Below are positions 1 to 7,826 of a stretch of 64,000 nucleotides of DNA, in pieces. Numbering within the stretch: the stretch's first letter is position 1; each line of letters opens with the position of its first letter. Where the stretch lies: contig JBCCAR010000013.1 in the NCBI GenBank assembly GCA_039814715.1, positions 1 through 64,000 on the forward strand, in the 5' to 3' direction. The stretch comes from CAKZYD01 sp039814715 (GTDB lineage: Bacteria; Pseudomonadota; Alphaproteobacteria; Sphingomonadales; CAKZYD01). The position numbers and the translations under genes were made by a program. The notes under the pieces were generated by a model that was given only the letters and a program-made list of their open reading frames with translations, searched no databases and was not told where the DNA came from.

Positions 1-82
1 CAAAAAAAATGAACAACAAAAAAAAAAGAAAGAACTGTCACATTCGCACCCGCCACACGACCCCGCCGCTAGGGCCCCTCAC
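1..82 (-). other. Eukaryotic intron fragment at the left edge
   Basis: On the minus strand the peptidase exon at 83-439 ends in a Met codon followed directly by GTGAGG (82-77), a good GT splice donor. The rest of the left edge is A-rich on the plus strand and codes for nothing that continues the peptidase homology. I read it as the start of the next intron. Confidence rests on the splice donor plus the loss of M16 similarity at that point. Confidence 0.55.
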
Positions 83-439
83 CATGGACGCCACCGTCGA
101 TTCGAAGGTCTCGTCGGTGATTTCCGCCAGCTCTTGCCGGAACCCGGCTATCCAGGCCTCCACCCTCTCCTCGAGCTCCGCCGGTGTCTTGTCCGGGCTC
201 TGGACCACCACCGACCACGCCAGGGGACCGCCGGGATGCACGATCTCACCCGGGCCCGAGGGCGACGGAGGCGTCACCTTCCCCGCGGGGCCTCGTTCTA
301 GCTGAGTGTAGACCATGTATCCCAGCTGCTCTCGAGTCCGCAGCTGCTGGAACGCGGACGTGTAGCCGAGGGTGTTGATGAACTCCAGGGCTGAGGCGAG
401 GTCGAGGTTGGGCTTGCCGGGCGCCGCCTGAAGGTACAC
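83..439 (-). CDS. M16 peptidase (insulin-degrading-enzyme-like), downstream exon, partial
   Basis: This stretch encodes 119 codons with no stop and matches the C-terminal half of M16A metallopeptidases (insulin-degrading enzyme, nardilysin, pitrilysin). The family hallmark FxxLRTxEQLGY is present as FQQLRTREQLGYMVY, followed by VVQSPDKTPAELEERVEAW and ITDETFES, the same order as in insulin-degrading enzyme. A CAG acceptor (442-440) precedes the exon and a GTGAGG donor follows it. Both edges are phase 0. The zinc-binding HxxEH site lies in the N-terminal half of this family and is not in the window. The exon structure and GC-rich composition are unlike the bacterial genes that follow. I am confident of the family and fairly confident of the splice edges, but the species is unknown. 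Confidence 0.75.
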
Positions 440-926
440 CTGAGAAAGGTTCGCGCGCCACGTTAGTTATTTGTTTGTTTGTTGTTTTCGGGGGGGGGGC
501 GGGTTGTGCCCGTGTTAGCGAGGTGGTACGTACACGTCGTCGCCGCGAGGAGCAGTGGGGAGGCGGCTACAGCAGTAGTGGTACGGCGCGCAGAAGCTTA
601 CGCCGACGTTTGGGGGTCCCGCGTTTTTAGTGCTTCGTGCATAGCAACGCAAGACGGCACCTACGAAACCGTGGAGTAGCAAAACGGTCACCAAGCAAGT
701 TGTTACCCAACTCGCAGCGACGAGCGGATTCTGAAACTCCCTCCGGACTGAACCAGTGATGTTGTGGAAGGGCGGGCGTCACGCGACGGCGGTCATTTCC
801 CGTCCTGCCGAACGTAACCAATGCGTACTCGCGACCCGGCAGACAACTAGGAGGAGGAGCGAGAGAAGAAGAACGAGAAGGGGAACAAGACGAGGAAGAG
901 AGCCCCGATAGATGGGCGAAACCAAC
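440..926 (-). other. Phase-0 spliceosomal intron in the M16 peptidase gene
   Basis: The intron is 487 bases long, with donor GTTGGT (926-921) and acceptor TTTCTCAG (447-440) on the minus strand. Splicing joins the codons for NSAVQ to VYLQ, restoring the M16 order in which a conserved 'xxxxVYxQ' strand precedes the LRTxEQLGY helix. The interior contains short TTTG repeats (about 467-486) and a run of ten G (490-499), with no coding similarity. Such simple-sequence content is typical of eukaryotic introns and is absent from the bacterial part. Confidence 0.65.
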
Positions 927-1295
927 CTGAACCGCCGAATTCTTCTCTTCCTCCGTTGCGGCCACCAGATCCACAATGACCACGCCGTTTCCGCTTGCCC
1001 CGTCAGAATCACCGCCGCCGCCGTCGGCCGTCTCCCCGGCTGCCAGCAGTCTCAACCCGTGCCGAGTGGGCAGCTCCGATTCCGACAGCGGCAGAGGGTG
1101 AAGCAGGGCTTCGGAGATTGCCGGAGCGAGCGCCTCCGCCTCCTGTCTCCCGAGGTTACCGTGGCCCATGACGTCCACGCGCATCTTGGACAGGACCCGA
1201 TCGAAGTGCTCGGCCATCTCGGCCGGAGTGCAGTTGACATCGTCCTCGAGAGCTTGCCGGTACTCGTCCAGGTGCCACGTGTTGGCTTCCATCAC
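927..1295 (-). CDS. M16 peptidase (insulin-degrading-enzyme-like), upstream exon, partial
   Basis: This exon encodes 123 codons that match the central region of insulin-degrading enzyme: a segment of helix ('EYRQALEDDVNCTPAEMAEHF'-like, split by charged turns), then VDVMGHGNLGRQEAEALA, equivalent to the family's GNLT/SxxEA motif, then SELPTRHGLRL and a Gly/Asp-rich loop before EEEKNSAVQ. The acceptor CAG (1298-1296) lies just upstream, so the first codons are GTG ATG GAA and the exon is phase 0 at both ends. Upstream exons are missing because the contig switches to bacterial sequence. The Gly/Asp loop (GGGGDSDGASGNG) is longer than in animal homologues. Confidence 0.72.
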
Positions 1296-1385
1296 CTGTC
1301 AGTTGATTTCGTTCGTTCGTTCGCTCACTCTCTTTCCTGTTCGGTGTTCACATTGTTGTGATTATCGCCATTTGGGATAAGAAAT
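1296..1385. other. Junction between eukaryotic and bacterial sequence
   Basis: Minus-strand intron-like sequence with a GTTC tetranucleotide repeat (about 1309-1323) passes without a gap into the 3' end of a bacterial diacylglycerol kinase gene, whose stop codon is at 1327-1325. The recognisable kinase fold ends near residue 312, so the last dozen codons could come from either source. The breakpoint therefore cannot be placed more finely than this interval. There is no mobile element, direct repeat or tRNA at the junction that would suggest natural integration. Confidence 0.6.
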
Positions 1386-2314
1386 TTAATGGCATGGGGA
1401 GCAATAGAGACGTCTACCGGCGCCAGTCCAAAATAATCTCCGTCCACCTGCACCATGCAATGACGCCCTGGCGTTTCTATTCGGAACCGCTCGCCCATAT
1501 GGGCCTCGGCATTTAACTTGGTATCAAACAAACCAAGCCCGAGACATGTATTTGCTTTGAGCACAGAAAAGCGCGAAAGGCCTTTCACTGCAAACGCCGC
1601 AAGCGTGTCACGCGTTAAATTGGTGCGCCGCGTTAGCCGGTAACCCCCCGCATAATGCTGTCCGTTGGTGATAATAATCCATGAACTCTGGCGGAGAGTA
1701 TCTTCGCCGCGGCGCAACACACCGCCTTCACCAGGCCCAGCGAATATCGCCTCAATACCTGCTTTCACATAAGCAAATTTGCCAAAGCGCTTCTTTAACC
1801 GCGCACTGACTGCGCCAACGGCAGCGCCATCAAAACCAGCGCCCACCATCATCACGAAAGCGCGTCTTTCGATGGCGTTTTCCACTTGCCCCACCTGCAG
1901 CGTGCGGACCCGGCCATGCATCAAAGTGCGGGTGATTTTACGCCTCGCCACACCCCCAAGTGTTACCAATCCCAAATCCATCGCCAGGACGTTGGCAGTC
2001 CCCATTGGCAATATGCCAAGCGCCGGGAGCGCCTCAAAGCTTACACTACCGTCTTCAAGCGCCTGTAAAAGCCCGGTCGCGCACTCAGAAATCGTTCCAT
2101 CACCGCCAGCCGCGACGACAACATCGATATCGCCATCTGTTGCAGCCTGGCGCGCAAGATCAATCGCGTGACCAGGGCCAGTGGTCGCACAAACGTCGAC
2201 ATGGCACCCATTCGCGCGCAGCCGAGCAATCACATCCTCTATACGGCTTTGCTTACGCCTGCCGGCAGTTGGATTAAAGACGACGCGCAAGCGCCGGGAA
2301 GAAAAGTGCGACAT
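1325..2314 (-). CDS. Diacylglycerol kinase family lipid kinase
   Basis: A 329-residue soluble lipid kinase of the DAGK-catalytic (YegS/DgkB/LCB5) family, which phosphorylates diacylglycerol or a related lipid to phosphatidate with ATP. The nucleotide-binding motifs are visible: FNPTAG (residues 13-18), AGGDGTISE (69-77) and MGTANVLA (104-111). The C-terminal half has the expected beta-sandwich with VDGD near the end. The frame is open upstream to 2635, but that would overlap plcP completely and has no family similarity, so I start at ATG 2314. The gene is divergent from plcP, a metallophosphoesterase that makes diacylglycerol, so it may return diacylglycerol to phospholipid synthesis (inference). 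Its last few codons lie at the junction with eukaryotic DNA and may be altered. Confidence 0.82.
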   Translation of the reverse strand: MSHFSSRRLRVVFNPTAGRRKQSRIEDVIARLRANGCHVDVCATTGPGHAIDLARQAATDGDIDVVVAAGGDGTISECATGLLQALEDGSVSFEALPALGILPMGTANVLAMDLGLVTLGGVARRKITRTLMHGRVRTLQVGQVENAIERRAFVMMVGAGFDGAAVGAVSARLKKRFGKFAYVKAGIEAIFAGPGEGGVLRRGEDTLRQSSWIIITNGQHYAGGYRLTRRTNLTRDTLAAFAVKGLSRFSVLKANTCLGLGLFDTKLNAEAHMGERFRIETPGRHCMVQVDGDYFGLAPVDVSIAPHAIKFLIPNGDNHNNVNTEQERE

Positions 2315-2364
2315 AAAACGGAAACACACACGACATATGTAATGCCTCAGATGCCAAACAACAT

Positions 2365-2382
2365 CATCTTGATGTGTTACAG
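2365..2382 (-). promoter_or_regulatory. Weak Pho-box-like sequence between the lipid genes
   Basis: The 83-base gap between the kinase and plcP contains, read on the minus strand, CTGTAAC-ACAT-CAAGATG. The first half matches a PhoB half-site (CTGTCAT/CTGTAAC). The second matches poorly. PlcP genes are known to be induced by phosphate limitation through PhoB, which is the only reason I list this. The call is tentative. Confidence 0.2.
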
Positions 2383-2397
2383 GATTAAGGCAGATAG

Positions 2398-3369
2398 ATG
2401 GCTCATACAGCAAGCGCGTTCCATCCTCGCACTCTCCGCTCTGAGGCAACCAATTCGAAACCGCGGGAAAACCGCGCTGCGACAGGTGCCAACGACACCC
2501 CATCAGCGACACCGCCGAAGCACGAAAAAAAAACCAAACAAAAACTGGCTTTCCGGACAATTTGGATATCCGATGTTCATTTGGGAACACGCGGATGCAA
2601 AGCTGAATTCCTGCTCCACTTCTTAAAAAGCACACACTGTGACCGGCTATACCTTGTAGGTGATATCATCGACGGTTGGCAGCTGCGCAAAGGATTATAT
2701 TGGTCGCAGGCGCAAAGCGATGTTGTACGCCGTGTTATGAAGACCGCCAAAAAGGGGACTGACGTCATTTATATCCCCGGCAACCATGACGAAGGATTGC
2801 GCGACCATCTTGATATCGATTTAGCGGGCATAACGGTCAAAGGCGAAGCAGTTCACGAAACGGCGGACGGACGGCAGCTTCTCATTATGCATGGCGATCA
2901 GTTCGATTCTGTCGTCTTATACGCAAAATGGCTCGCTTTTTTGGGAGACCGCTCCTACCAATTATTGCTGCGGACAAATACGGTCCTCAACGCCGTCCGC
3001 TCTCGGCTTGGCCTACCCTATTGGTCATTGTCAGCTTACTTAAAATTCCGCGTTAAAAACGCAGTCGAATTCATTTCACGCTTTGAAGAAGCGGTGTGCC
3101 ATGCAGCCGCACAGCGCGGCGTCGATGGTGTGGTCTGCGGGCATATTCACCATGCAGAAATTAAACAGATGGGGCCTATCACGTACTATAATGATGGAGA
3201 CTGGGTGGAAAGCTGCACTGCCCTTGTCGAGCACAAAAATGGTAAGATGGAGATTCTGGATTGGAGCGAGGTCTACACACCAAAAACGACCCTGATCCCA
3301 ACGGATGAATTGGACGAGGAAGACATCTCCGTAGAAACCGAACTTGCCAAAGCGGCGCTCACGGCGTGA
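2398..3369 (+). CDS. plcP: PlcP-type phospholipase C (calcineurin-like metallophosphoesterase)
   Basis: A 323-residue metallophosphoesterase, often annotated as a UDP-2,3-diacylglucosamine diphosphatase. Metal-ligand motifs are all present: DVHLG (59-63), GDIIDGW (88-94), GNHDE (128-132), HGDQFD (165-170) and CGHIHH (247-252). The Trp in GDIIDGW, and a C-terminal region with NDGDWVESCTA, are features I associate with PlcP, which releases diacylglycerol from phosphatidylcholine or phosphatidylethanolamine during phosphate starvation in Sinorhizobium and marine bacteria. The 50-residue Lys/Pro-rich N-terminus is longer than usual, but ATG 2398 has a good ribosome site (AAGG, 7 bases upstream). 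The stop overlaps the next start as GTGA, so it is coupled to a glycosyltransferase. An LpxH-like role in lipid A synthesis is the alternative. Confidence 0.75.
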   Translation: MAHTASAFHPRTLRSEATNSKPRENRAATGANDTPSATPPKHEKKTKQKLAFRTIWISDVHLGTRGCKAEFLLHFLKSTHCDRLYLVGDIIDGWQLRKGLYWSQAQSDVVRRVMKTAKKGTDVIYIPGNHDEGLRDHLDIDLAGITVKGEAVHETADGRQLLIMHGDQFDSVVLYAKWLAFLGDRSYQLLLRTNTVLNAVRSRLGLPYWSLSAYLKFRVKNAVEFISRFEEAVCHAAAQRGVDGVVCGHIHHAEIKQMGPITYYNDGDWVESCTALVEHKNGKMEILDWSEVYTPKTTLIPTDELDEEDISVETELAKAALTA

Positions 3370-4451
3370 AATTACTCTTATTTACAGACGCATGGTTCCC
3401 CCAAGTTAATGGCGTCGTACGCACCTTAAATATGGTGACACAGGCGCTGCAAAACGCAGGCGATGCGGTCGAGATCGTCTCGCCAGCCGACTTCAAGACC
3501 TTTCCGTGCCCGACTTACCCAGAAATAAGACTGGCCGTTGGCGCTGGCGGAGCGATCAAAAAACGGCTCAAACGCATGGACTTCGATGCCATTCATATCG
3601 CAACAGAAGGCCCAATCGGCTACGCTGCAAGAGGAGCTTGCAAGACGCTAGGCCTTCACTTCACCACCGCCTACCACACGAAATTCCCAGAATATGTGCA
3701 CGTGCGCAGCAAGCTGCCACTCTCCTGGCTTTATAAAGCGATCGGCTGGTTTCATGCGCCGTCCGACGGAGTGATGGTTGCAACTCCAACGCTTCATTCG
3801 GAATTATCAGCGAATGGATTTACGAACTTAAAGCAGTGGTCGCGGGGTGTCGAGCTCGCCCTCTTTAAGCCCTATCCCAAGACCATTGTGCCCGAATTCA
3901 ACGATTTGAAAAGGCCGCTCATGACTTATGTCGGCCGGGTCGCGGTAGAGAAGAACATCGGCGCGTTTCTTGATATTGATCATGAGGGCACGAAAATAGT
4001 GGTGGGCGATGGGCCAATGCTAGCATCGCTGCAAAAGAAATACCCTGATGTTGTGTTTGTCGGGTCTAAAAGTGGTGAAGAGCTAGCGCAGCATTACGCA
4101 GCTTCAGACGTTTTTGTTTTCCCGTCAAAGACCGACACATTTGGCCTTGTTATGTTGGAAGCGCTAGCCAGCGGGGTGCCTGTCGCAGCCTACCCAGTCC
4201 CCGGGCCGCTTGACGTCGTCGGCGCAAAAGGCACAGGTGTCTTACAACACTTTAACAAGGCCATTGGCTCCCTCAACACATCATTGTCCACCGCCATAGA
4301 CGAAGCGCTTGGAGCGAAAGCGGAGGACTGCAGGGCTTATGCCAACCACTTTAGCTGGGAGCAGTGCGCGGCACTCTTTAGAGCCAATTTGGTCGATGCT
4401 GCGGCTGGAGATGATTTACCGCACAATGCCCAGGCGCTTGCCGCGCAATAA
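3366..4451 (+). CDS. Glycosyltransferase family 4 (Agt/MgtA-like), probably glycolipid-forming
   Basis: A 361-residue GT-B glycosyltransferase. The N-terminal acceptor domain begins FTDAWFPQVNGVVRTL (6-21), the signature of the PimB/MgtA/DGD-synthase branch of GT4. The C-terminal donor domain has YVGRVAVEKNI (188-198) and the FGLVMLEALASG nucleotide-sugar motif (259-270). It starts with GTG inside the plcP stop (GTGA, 4-base overlap), so the two are probably translated together. In alphaproteobacteria a GT4 enzyme called Agt beside plcP adds glucose or glucuronate to the diacylglycerol that PlcP makes, replacing phospholipids when phosphate is scarce. That role is inferred from context. The sugar cannot be read from the sequence, and a mannosyl or other hexosyl donor is possible. 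Confidence 0.72.
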   Translation: MKLLLFTDAWFPQVNGVVRTLNMVTQALQNAGDAVEIVSPADFKTFPCPTYPEIRLAVGAGGAIKKRLKRMDFDAIHIATEGPIGYAARGACKTLGLHFTTAYHTKFPEYVHVRSKLPLSWLYKAIGWFHAPSDGVMVATPTLHSELSANGFTNLKQWSRGVELALFKPYPKTIVPEFNDLKRPLMTYVGRVAVEKNIGAFLDIDHEGTKIVVGDGPMLASLQKKYPDVVFVGSKSGEELAQHYAASDVFVFPSKTDTFGLVMLEALASGVPVAAYPVPGPLDVVGAKGTGVLQHFNKAIGSLNTSLSTAIDEALGAKAEDCRAYANHFSWEQCAALFRANLVDAAAGDDLPHNAQALAAQ

Positions 4452-4459
4452 GGTGCCGC

Positions 4460-4502
4460 CTGCAATAGGCCTTGCTTAAACACCACGCCCGCTCTATTGC
4501 AG
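4460..4502. repeat. Inverted repeat upstream of typA
   Basis: CTGCAATAG (4460-4468) and CTATTGCAG (4494-4502) are exact 9-base inverted copies separated by 25 bases, lying between the glycosyltransferase stop and typA. There is no U-run after the second arm, so it is not a standard terminator. It could be a 5' leader stem of typA or an operator. Confidence 0.4.
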
Positions 4503-4537
4503 CGCAGCATATCTCAAGTCCTTAAAAGGCCCATCCT

Positions 4538-6382
4538 ATGGCTCTGCGTAATATCGCCATCATCGCCCACGTCGATCATGGCAAAACAACTCTGGTGGAC
4601 GCTTTGTTCCAACAGTCAGGCCTTTTTCGCAGCAACCAGGCTGTGACCGAGCGCGCAATGGACTCTAACGATCTTGAGCGTGAGCGAGGCATTACCATTT
4701 TGGCCAAGTGCACATCCGTGCGCTGGCAGGACAACCAGATCAATATCATCGATACCCCAGGCCATGCCGATTTCGGCGGGGAAGTAGAACGCATTTTGTC
4801 AATGGTAGACGGCGTTGTCTTGCTCGTGGATGCAGCTGAAGGGCCGATGCCGCAAACCAAATTTGTGACCGGCAAGGCACTGTCCCTAGGGCTAAGGCCA
4901 ATTGTGGTTATCAACAAGATTGATCGTCCGGATCAGCGCGCGGATGAAGTCTTGGACGAGGTGTTTGAGCTATTCCTCGCGCTCAATGCAAACGATGAGC
5001 AGCTCGATTTCCCTGTGCTCTATGCCAGCGGCCGCAGCGGCTGGGCCACGCCTGAAAGCGGGGAAACAGGCAAAGACTTAACGCCATTATTTGAAATGAT
5101 CCTAGACCACGTCCCTACCCCTGAGCCTGCGCTGGCCGATCCGCAAGGTGAAAAACCATTTTCCATGCTTGTATCACTCTTGGCGCGCGATCCATATGTG
5201 GGGCGGATCGTAACCGGCCGGATTGAAACCGGAACGCTGAACGAAAACATGCCTATTCATGCATTGGGCCAGACTGGCGCCGTTGTTGAAACGGGTAAAG
5301 CAACAAAGATATTTGCGTTTGAAGGATTGGAGCGTGTCCCCGTAAGCAGCGCGAAAGCGGGCGATATTATTGCGATTGCTGGCCTAGAAACAGCTACAGT
5401 GGCCGACACGATCGCTGTGCCGTCTGTGAAAGAGGCACTGCCCTCTATTCCCATTGACCCGCCAACTCTGGCTATGACCTTCCGCGTGAATGATGGACCG
5501 CTGGCAGGACGTGAAGGCGATAAGCTGACCTCTCGCGTGCTGCGTGATCGCTTGCTGCGCGAAGCCGAGGGCAATGTGGCCATTAAAATTACGGAGACGG
5601 CGGAGAAAGATGCCTTTGACGTGGCTGGCCGTGGAGAATTGCAGCTTGGCGTGTTGATCGAAACACTGCGCCGCGAAGGCTTTGAGCTTGTCATCTCCCG
5701 CCCCCGCGTGCTGATGAAGAAGGATGAAAACGGCAACCTTTTAGAGCCGATCGAGACCGTCATCGTCGACGTTGATGAAGACTATTCCGGCGTGGTGGTG
5801 GAAAAGCTCAGCGAGCGCAAATGTGATTTGCAGGACATGCGCCCATCAGGAGAAGGCAAAACACGGTTGACGTTCCTTGCGCCAGCGCGCGGCCTGATTG
5901 GCTATCATGGCGAATTTCTAACCGATACGCGCGGCACCGGCCTCATGAACCGTAGCTTCCATGATTATGCCCCCCATAAGGGCCCCATTCGCGGGCGCCG
6001 CGCTGGTGTCTTGATCTCAAATGCGAATGGTGCGGCGGTCGCTTATGCGCTTTGGAATTTGGAAGAGCGTGGTAAGATTATGGTGCGCCCAGGTGACGCA
6101 CTCTATGAGGGCATGATCATCGGAGAGCATAGCCGTGGCAATGACCTTGAGGTCAATCCACTCAAGTCTAAAAAGCTCACCAACATCCGCGCTGCTGGCA
6201 AAGATGACGCCATACAACTATCAACACCCATGCCCATGCCGCTGGAGGCTGCACTGTCCTACATCAATGACGATGAATTGGTGGAGGTGACCCCTGAGAG
6301 CATTCGATTGCGCAAGAGATACCTAGTGTCTCACGAGCGCAAAAAGGAAGAAAAACGTAAGGCATCAGAAGCACTTACCTAG
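4538..6382 (+). CDS. typA: Translational GTPase TypA/BipA
   Basis: A 614-residue ribosome-associated GTPase related to EF-G and LepA, involved in 50S assembly and stress or cold adaptation. The G motifs are intact: HVDHGKTT (11-18), RERGITI (48-54), DTPGH (72-76) and NKID (126-129). Domain II follows from about residue 200, then the EF-G-like domains III and V and the TypA-specific C-terminal domain, including GLIGYHGEFLTDTRGTG and the NLEERGKIMVRPGD region. Length is normal for the family (about 605-615). ATG 4538 has an upstream AAAAGG. It stands alone between the lipid genes and mscL, with a 9-base inverted repeat in the leader. Confidence 0.96.
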   Translation: MALRNIAIIAHVDHGKTTLVDALFQQSGLFRSNQAVTERAMDSNDLERERGITILAKCTSVRWQDNQINIIDTPGHADFGGEVERILSMVDGVVLLVDAAEGPMPQTKFVTGKALSLGLRPIVVINKIDRPDQRADEVLDEVFELFLALNANDEQLDFPVLYASGRSGWATPESGETGKDLTPLFEMILDHVPTPEPALADPQGEKPFSMLVSLLARDPYVGRIVTGRIETGTLNENMPIHALGQTGAVVETGKATKIFAFEGLERVPVSSAKAGDIIAIAGLETATVADTIAVPSVKEALPSIPIDPPTLAMTFRVNDGPLAGREGDKLTSRVLRDRLLREAEGNVAIKITETAEKDAFDVAGRGELQLGVLIETLRREGFELVISRPRVLMKKDENGNLLEPIETVIVDVDEDYSGVVVEKLSERKCDLQDMRPSGEGKTRLTFLAPARGLIGYHGEFLTDTRGTGLMNRSFHDYAPHKGPIRGRRAGVLISNANGAAVAYALWNLEERGKIMVRPGDALYEGMIIGEHSRGNDLEVNPLKSKKLTNIRAAGKDDAIQLSTPMPMPLEAALSYINDDELVEVTPESIRLRKRYLVSHERKKEEKRKASEALT

Positions 6383-6468
6383 TCTTTATGTGCCTCTTGC
6401 GGCATTGCAGCGTTAACCGTAGTGTTTATGTGTGCAGGGGTTTGGGCTGTAATTTAACAGGAGGCTGA

Positions 6469-6894
6469 ATGTTTAAGGAATTCAAAGAATTTGCCGTCAA
6501 AGGCAACGTGATCGATCTTGCAGTGGGGATCATTATCGGCGCCGCGTTTGGGAAGATCGTTTCCTCTATCGTCAATGACATGATTATGCCGGCTGTTGGG
6601 CTGCTCCTAGGGGGTGTGGATTTCTCAAACTTCTTCATTCCGCTTAAGGAAATACCAGCCGGCGTGGAGTCTACTCTTGCCGCGGTTCAAGAAGCTGGCG
6701 TTCCAACAGTCGCTTACGGCAAATTCATCAACATCACGATCGAATTTTTCATCGTCGCCTTTGCAGTTTTCTTGCTCGTCAAAGCCATTAATTCGGCCAA
6801 GAAGAAAGAAGAAGAAGCGCCGAAGGAACCACCCGCACCGGCTGAAGAAGTTGTGTTACTGCGCGAAATTCGCGATCAGCTTGCCAAGGGCTAA
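6469..6894 (+). CDS. mscL: Large-conductance mechanosensitive channel MscL
   Basis: A 141-residue inner-membrane channel that opens as a homopentamer under extreme turgor to release solutes. The amphipathic N-terminal helix (FKEFKEFAVKGNVIDLAVG) and first membrane helix with the pore-constriction GxIIGAAFGKIV are typical. A periplasmic loop (about 48-78), second membrane helix (about 80-105) and charged Lys/Glu/Pro C-terminal bundle follow. AGGAGG lies 5 bases before the ATG. A clear terminator follows at 6921-6943. mscS is next on the same strand, so two osmotic safety valves sit together, though the terminator suggests separate transcription. Confidence 0.96.
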   Translation: MFKEFKEFAVKGNVIDLAVGIIIGAAFGKIVSSIVNDMIMPAVGLLLGGVDFSNFFIPLKEIPAGVESTLAAVQEAGVPTVAYGKFINITIEFFIVAFAVFLLVKAINSAKKKEEEAPKEPPAPAEEVVLLREIRDQLAKG

Positions 6895-6920
6895 AACACA
6901 CCTTAACTGAGCAAATTGAA

Positions 6921-6943
6921 AAGGGCGGTTACGCCCTTTTTTT
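6921..6943 (+). terminator. Rho-independent terminator after mscL
   Basis: AAGGGCG-GTTA-CGCCCTT forms a 7-base-pair stem with a 4-base loop and is followed by a run of T to 6943. Confidence 0.88.
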
Positions 6944-6977
6944 ATGCCAGAGGCCCACAGAAAGGAGCATCGCCCCA

Positions 6978-7826
6978 ATGGACGCAATCATTGAGAAACT
7001 GTCAGATCCCCAGCTGTTGATGGATCAGCTGGTTCCAATTGGCATTGCTTGGACGAGCAATATTTTAATGGCCCTGATAACGCTCATCGTCGGGTTCATC
7101 ATTGCTGGCTGGCTGAGCCGGATGGTGCGGCGGGTTATGGAACGCACCGGACGCGTTGATCCTATTGTCACTGGCTTTCTCTCTAGTCTTGTTCGCTACG
7201 TCATCATCGCTTTGACCATTGTCGCTGTACTGGGCGAATTTGGCATTGAAACAACCTCGATCATTGCTGTCTTCGGTGCCGCTGGCCTTGCGATTGGTTT
7301 GGCCTTGCAAGGCACACTCTCGCATCTCGCTGCCGGCGTGATGCTGCTATTTTTCCGGCCCTTCAAGCTTGGCGATTTTGTTGAAGTCAATGGGATGTCA
7401 GGAACGGTGAAAGACATCACACTGTTTACGACAGACATCGCGACCCTTGATAATAAGAAAGTCATCGTTCCCAACGGTACGATCTGGGGCAATCCCATCA
7501 CCAATTTCGCTGCCAATGGCACCCGCCGGGCGGAAACCGCGATCGGCATCAGCTATAGCGCCGACATAGACAAAGCCCAGGACGTTTTACGCGCGCTTTT
7601 GGAAAGCGATGAGCGCGTGCTCAGCGAGCCAAAGGTGAATGTTGTTGTCTCGTCTCTGGGAGACAGCTCCGTCAATCTGACGGCCTATTACTGGACACAA
7701 GCAGCGGACTTCTTTGCAACACGCATGGACATGAACAAGCGCGTGAAGCAGGCGTATGATAAAGCTGGCATCGATATCCCCTTCCCGCATCTTTATGTGA
7801 TGCAGCATAAAGACGAAGAGACTTAA
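6978..7826 (+). CDS. mscS: Small-conductance mechanosensitive channel MscS
   Basis: A 282-residue MscS-family channel of E. coli MscS size: three membrane helices (about 20-45, 60-82, 85-115), with the Gly/Ala-rich pore helix GAAGLAIGLALQGTLSHLAAG, then the cytoplasmic beta domain containing PFKLGDFVEV and the VPNGTIWGNPITN motif. It protects the cell against hypo-osmotic shock at the inner membrane. AAAGGAG precedes the ATG by about 12 bases. The stop overlaps by 4 bases (TTAA) with the stop of the convergent D-amino acid dehydrogenase gene, with no space for a terminator between them. Confidence 0.94.
   Translation: MDAIIEKLSDPQLLMDQLVPIGIAWTSNILMALITLIVGFIIAGWLSRMVRRVMERTGRVDPIVTGFLSSLVRYVIIALTIVAVLGEFGIETTSIIAVFGAAGLAIGLALQGTLSHLAAGVMLLFFRPFKLGDFVEVNGMSGTVKDITLFTTDIATLDNKKVIVPNGTIWGNPITNFAANGTRRAETAIGISYSADIDKAQDVLRALLESDERVLSEPKVNVVVSSLGDSSVNLTAYYWTQAADFFATRMDMNKRVKQAYDKAGIDIPFPHLYVMQHKDEET

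Noticed and set aside
912..1361. Plus-strand open frame in the eukaryotic part
   Set aside because: Antisense to an M16 peptidase exon whose reading frame and splice sites are consistent. It also crosses the junction.
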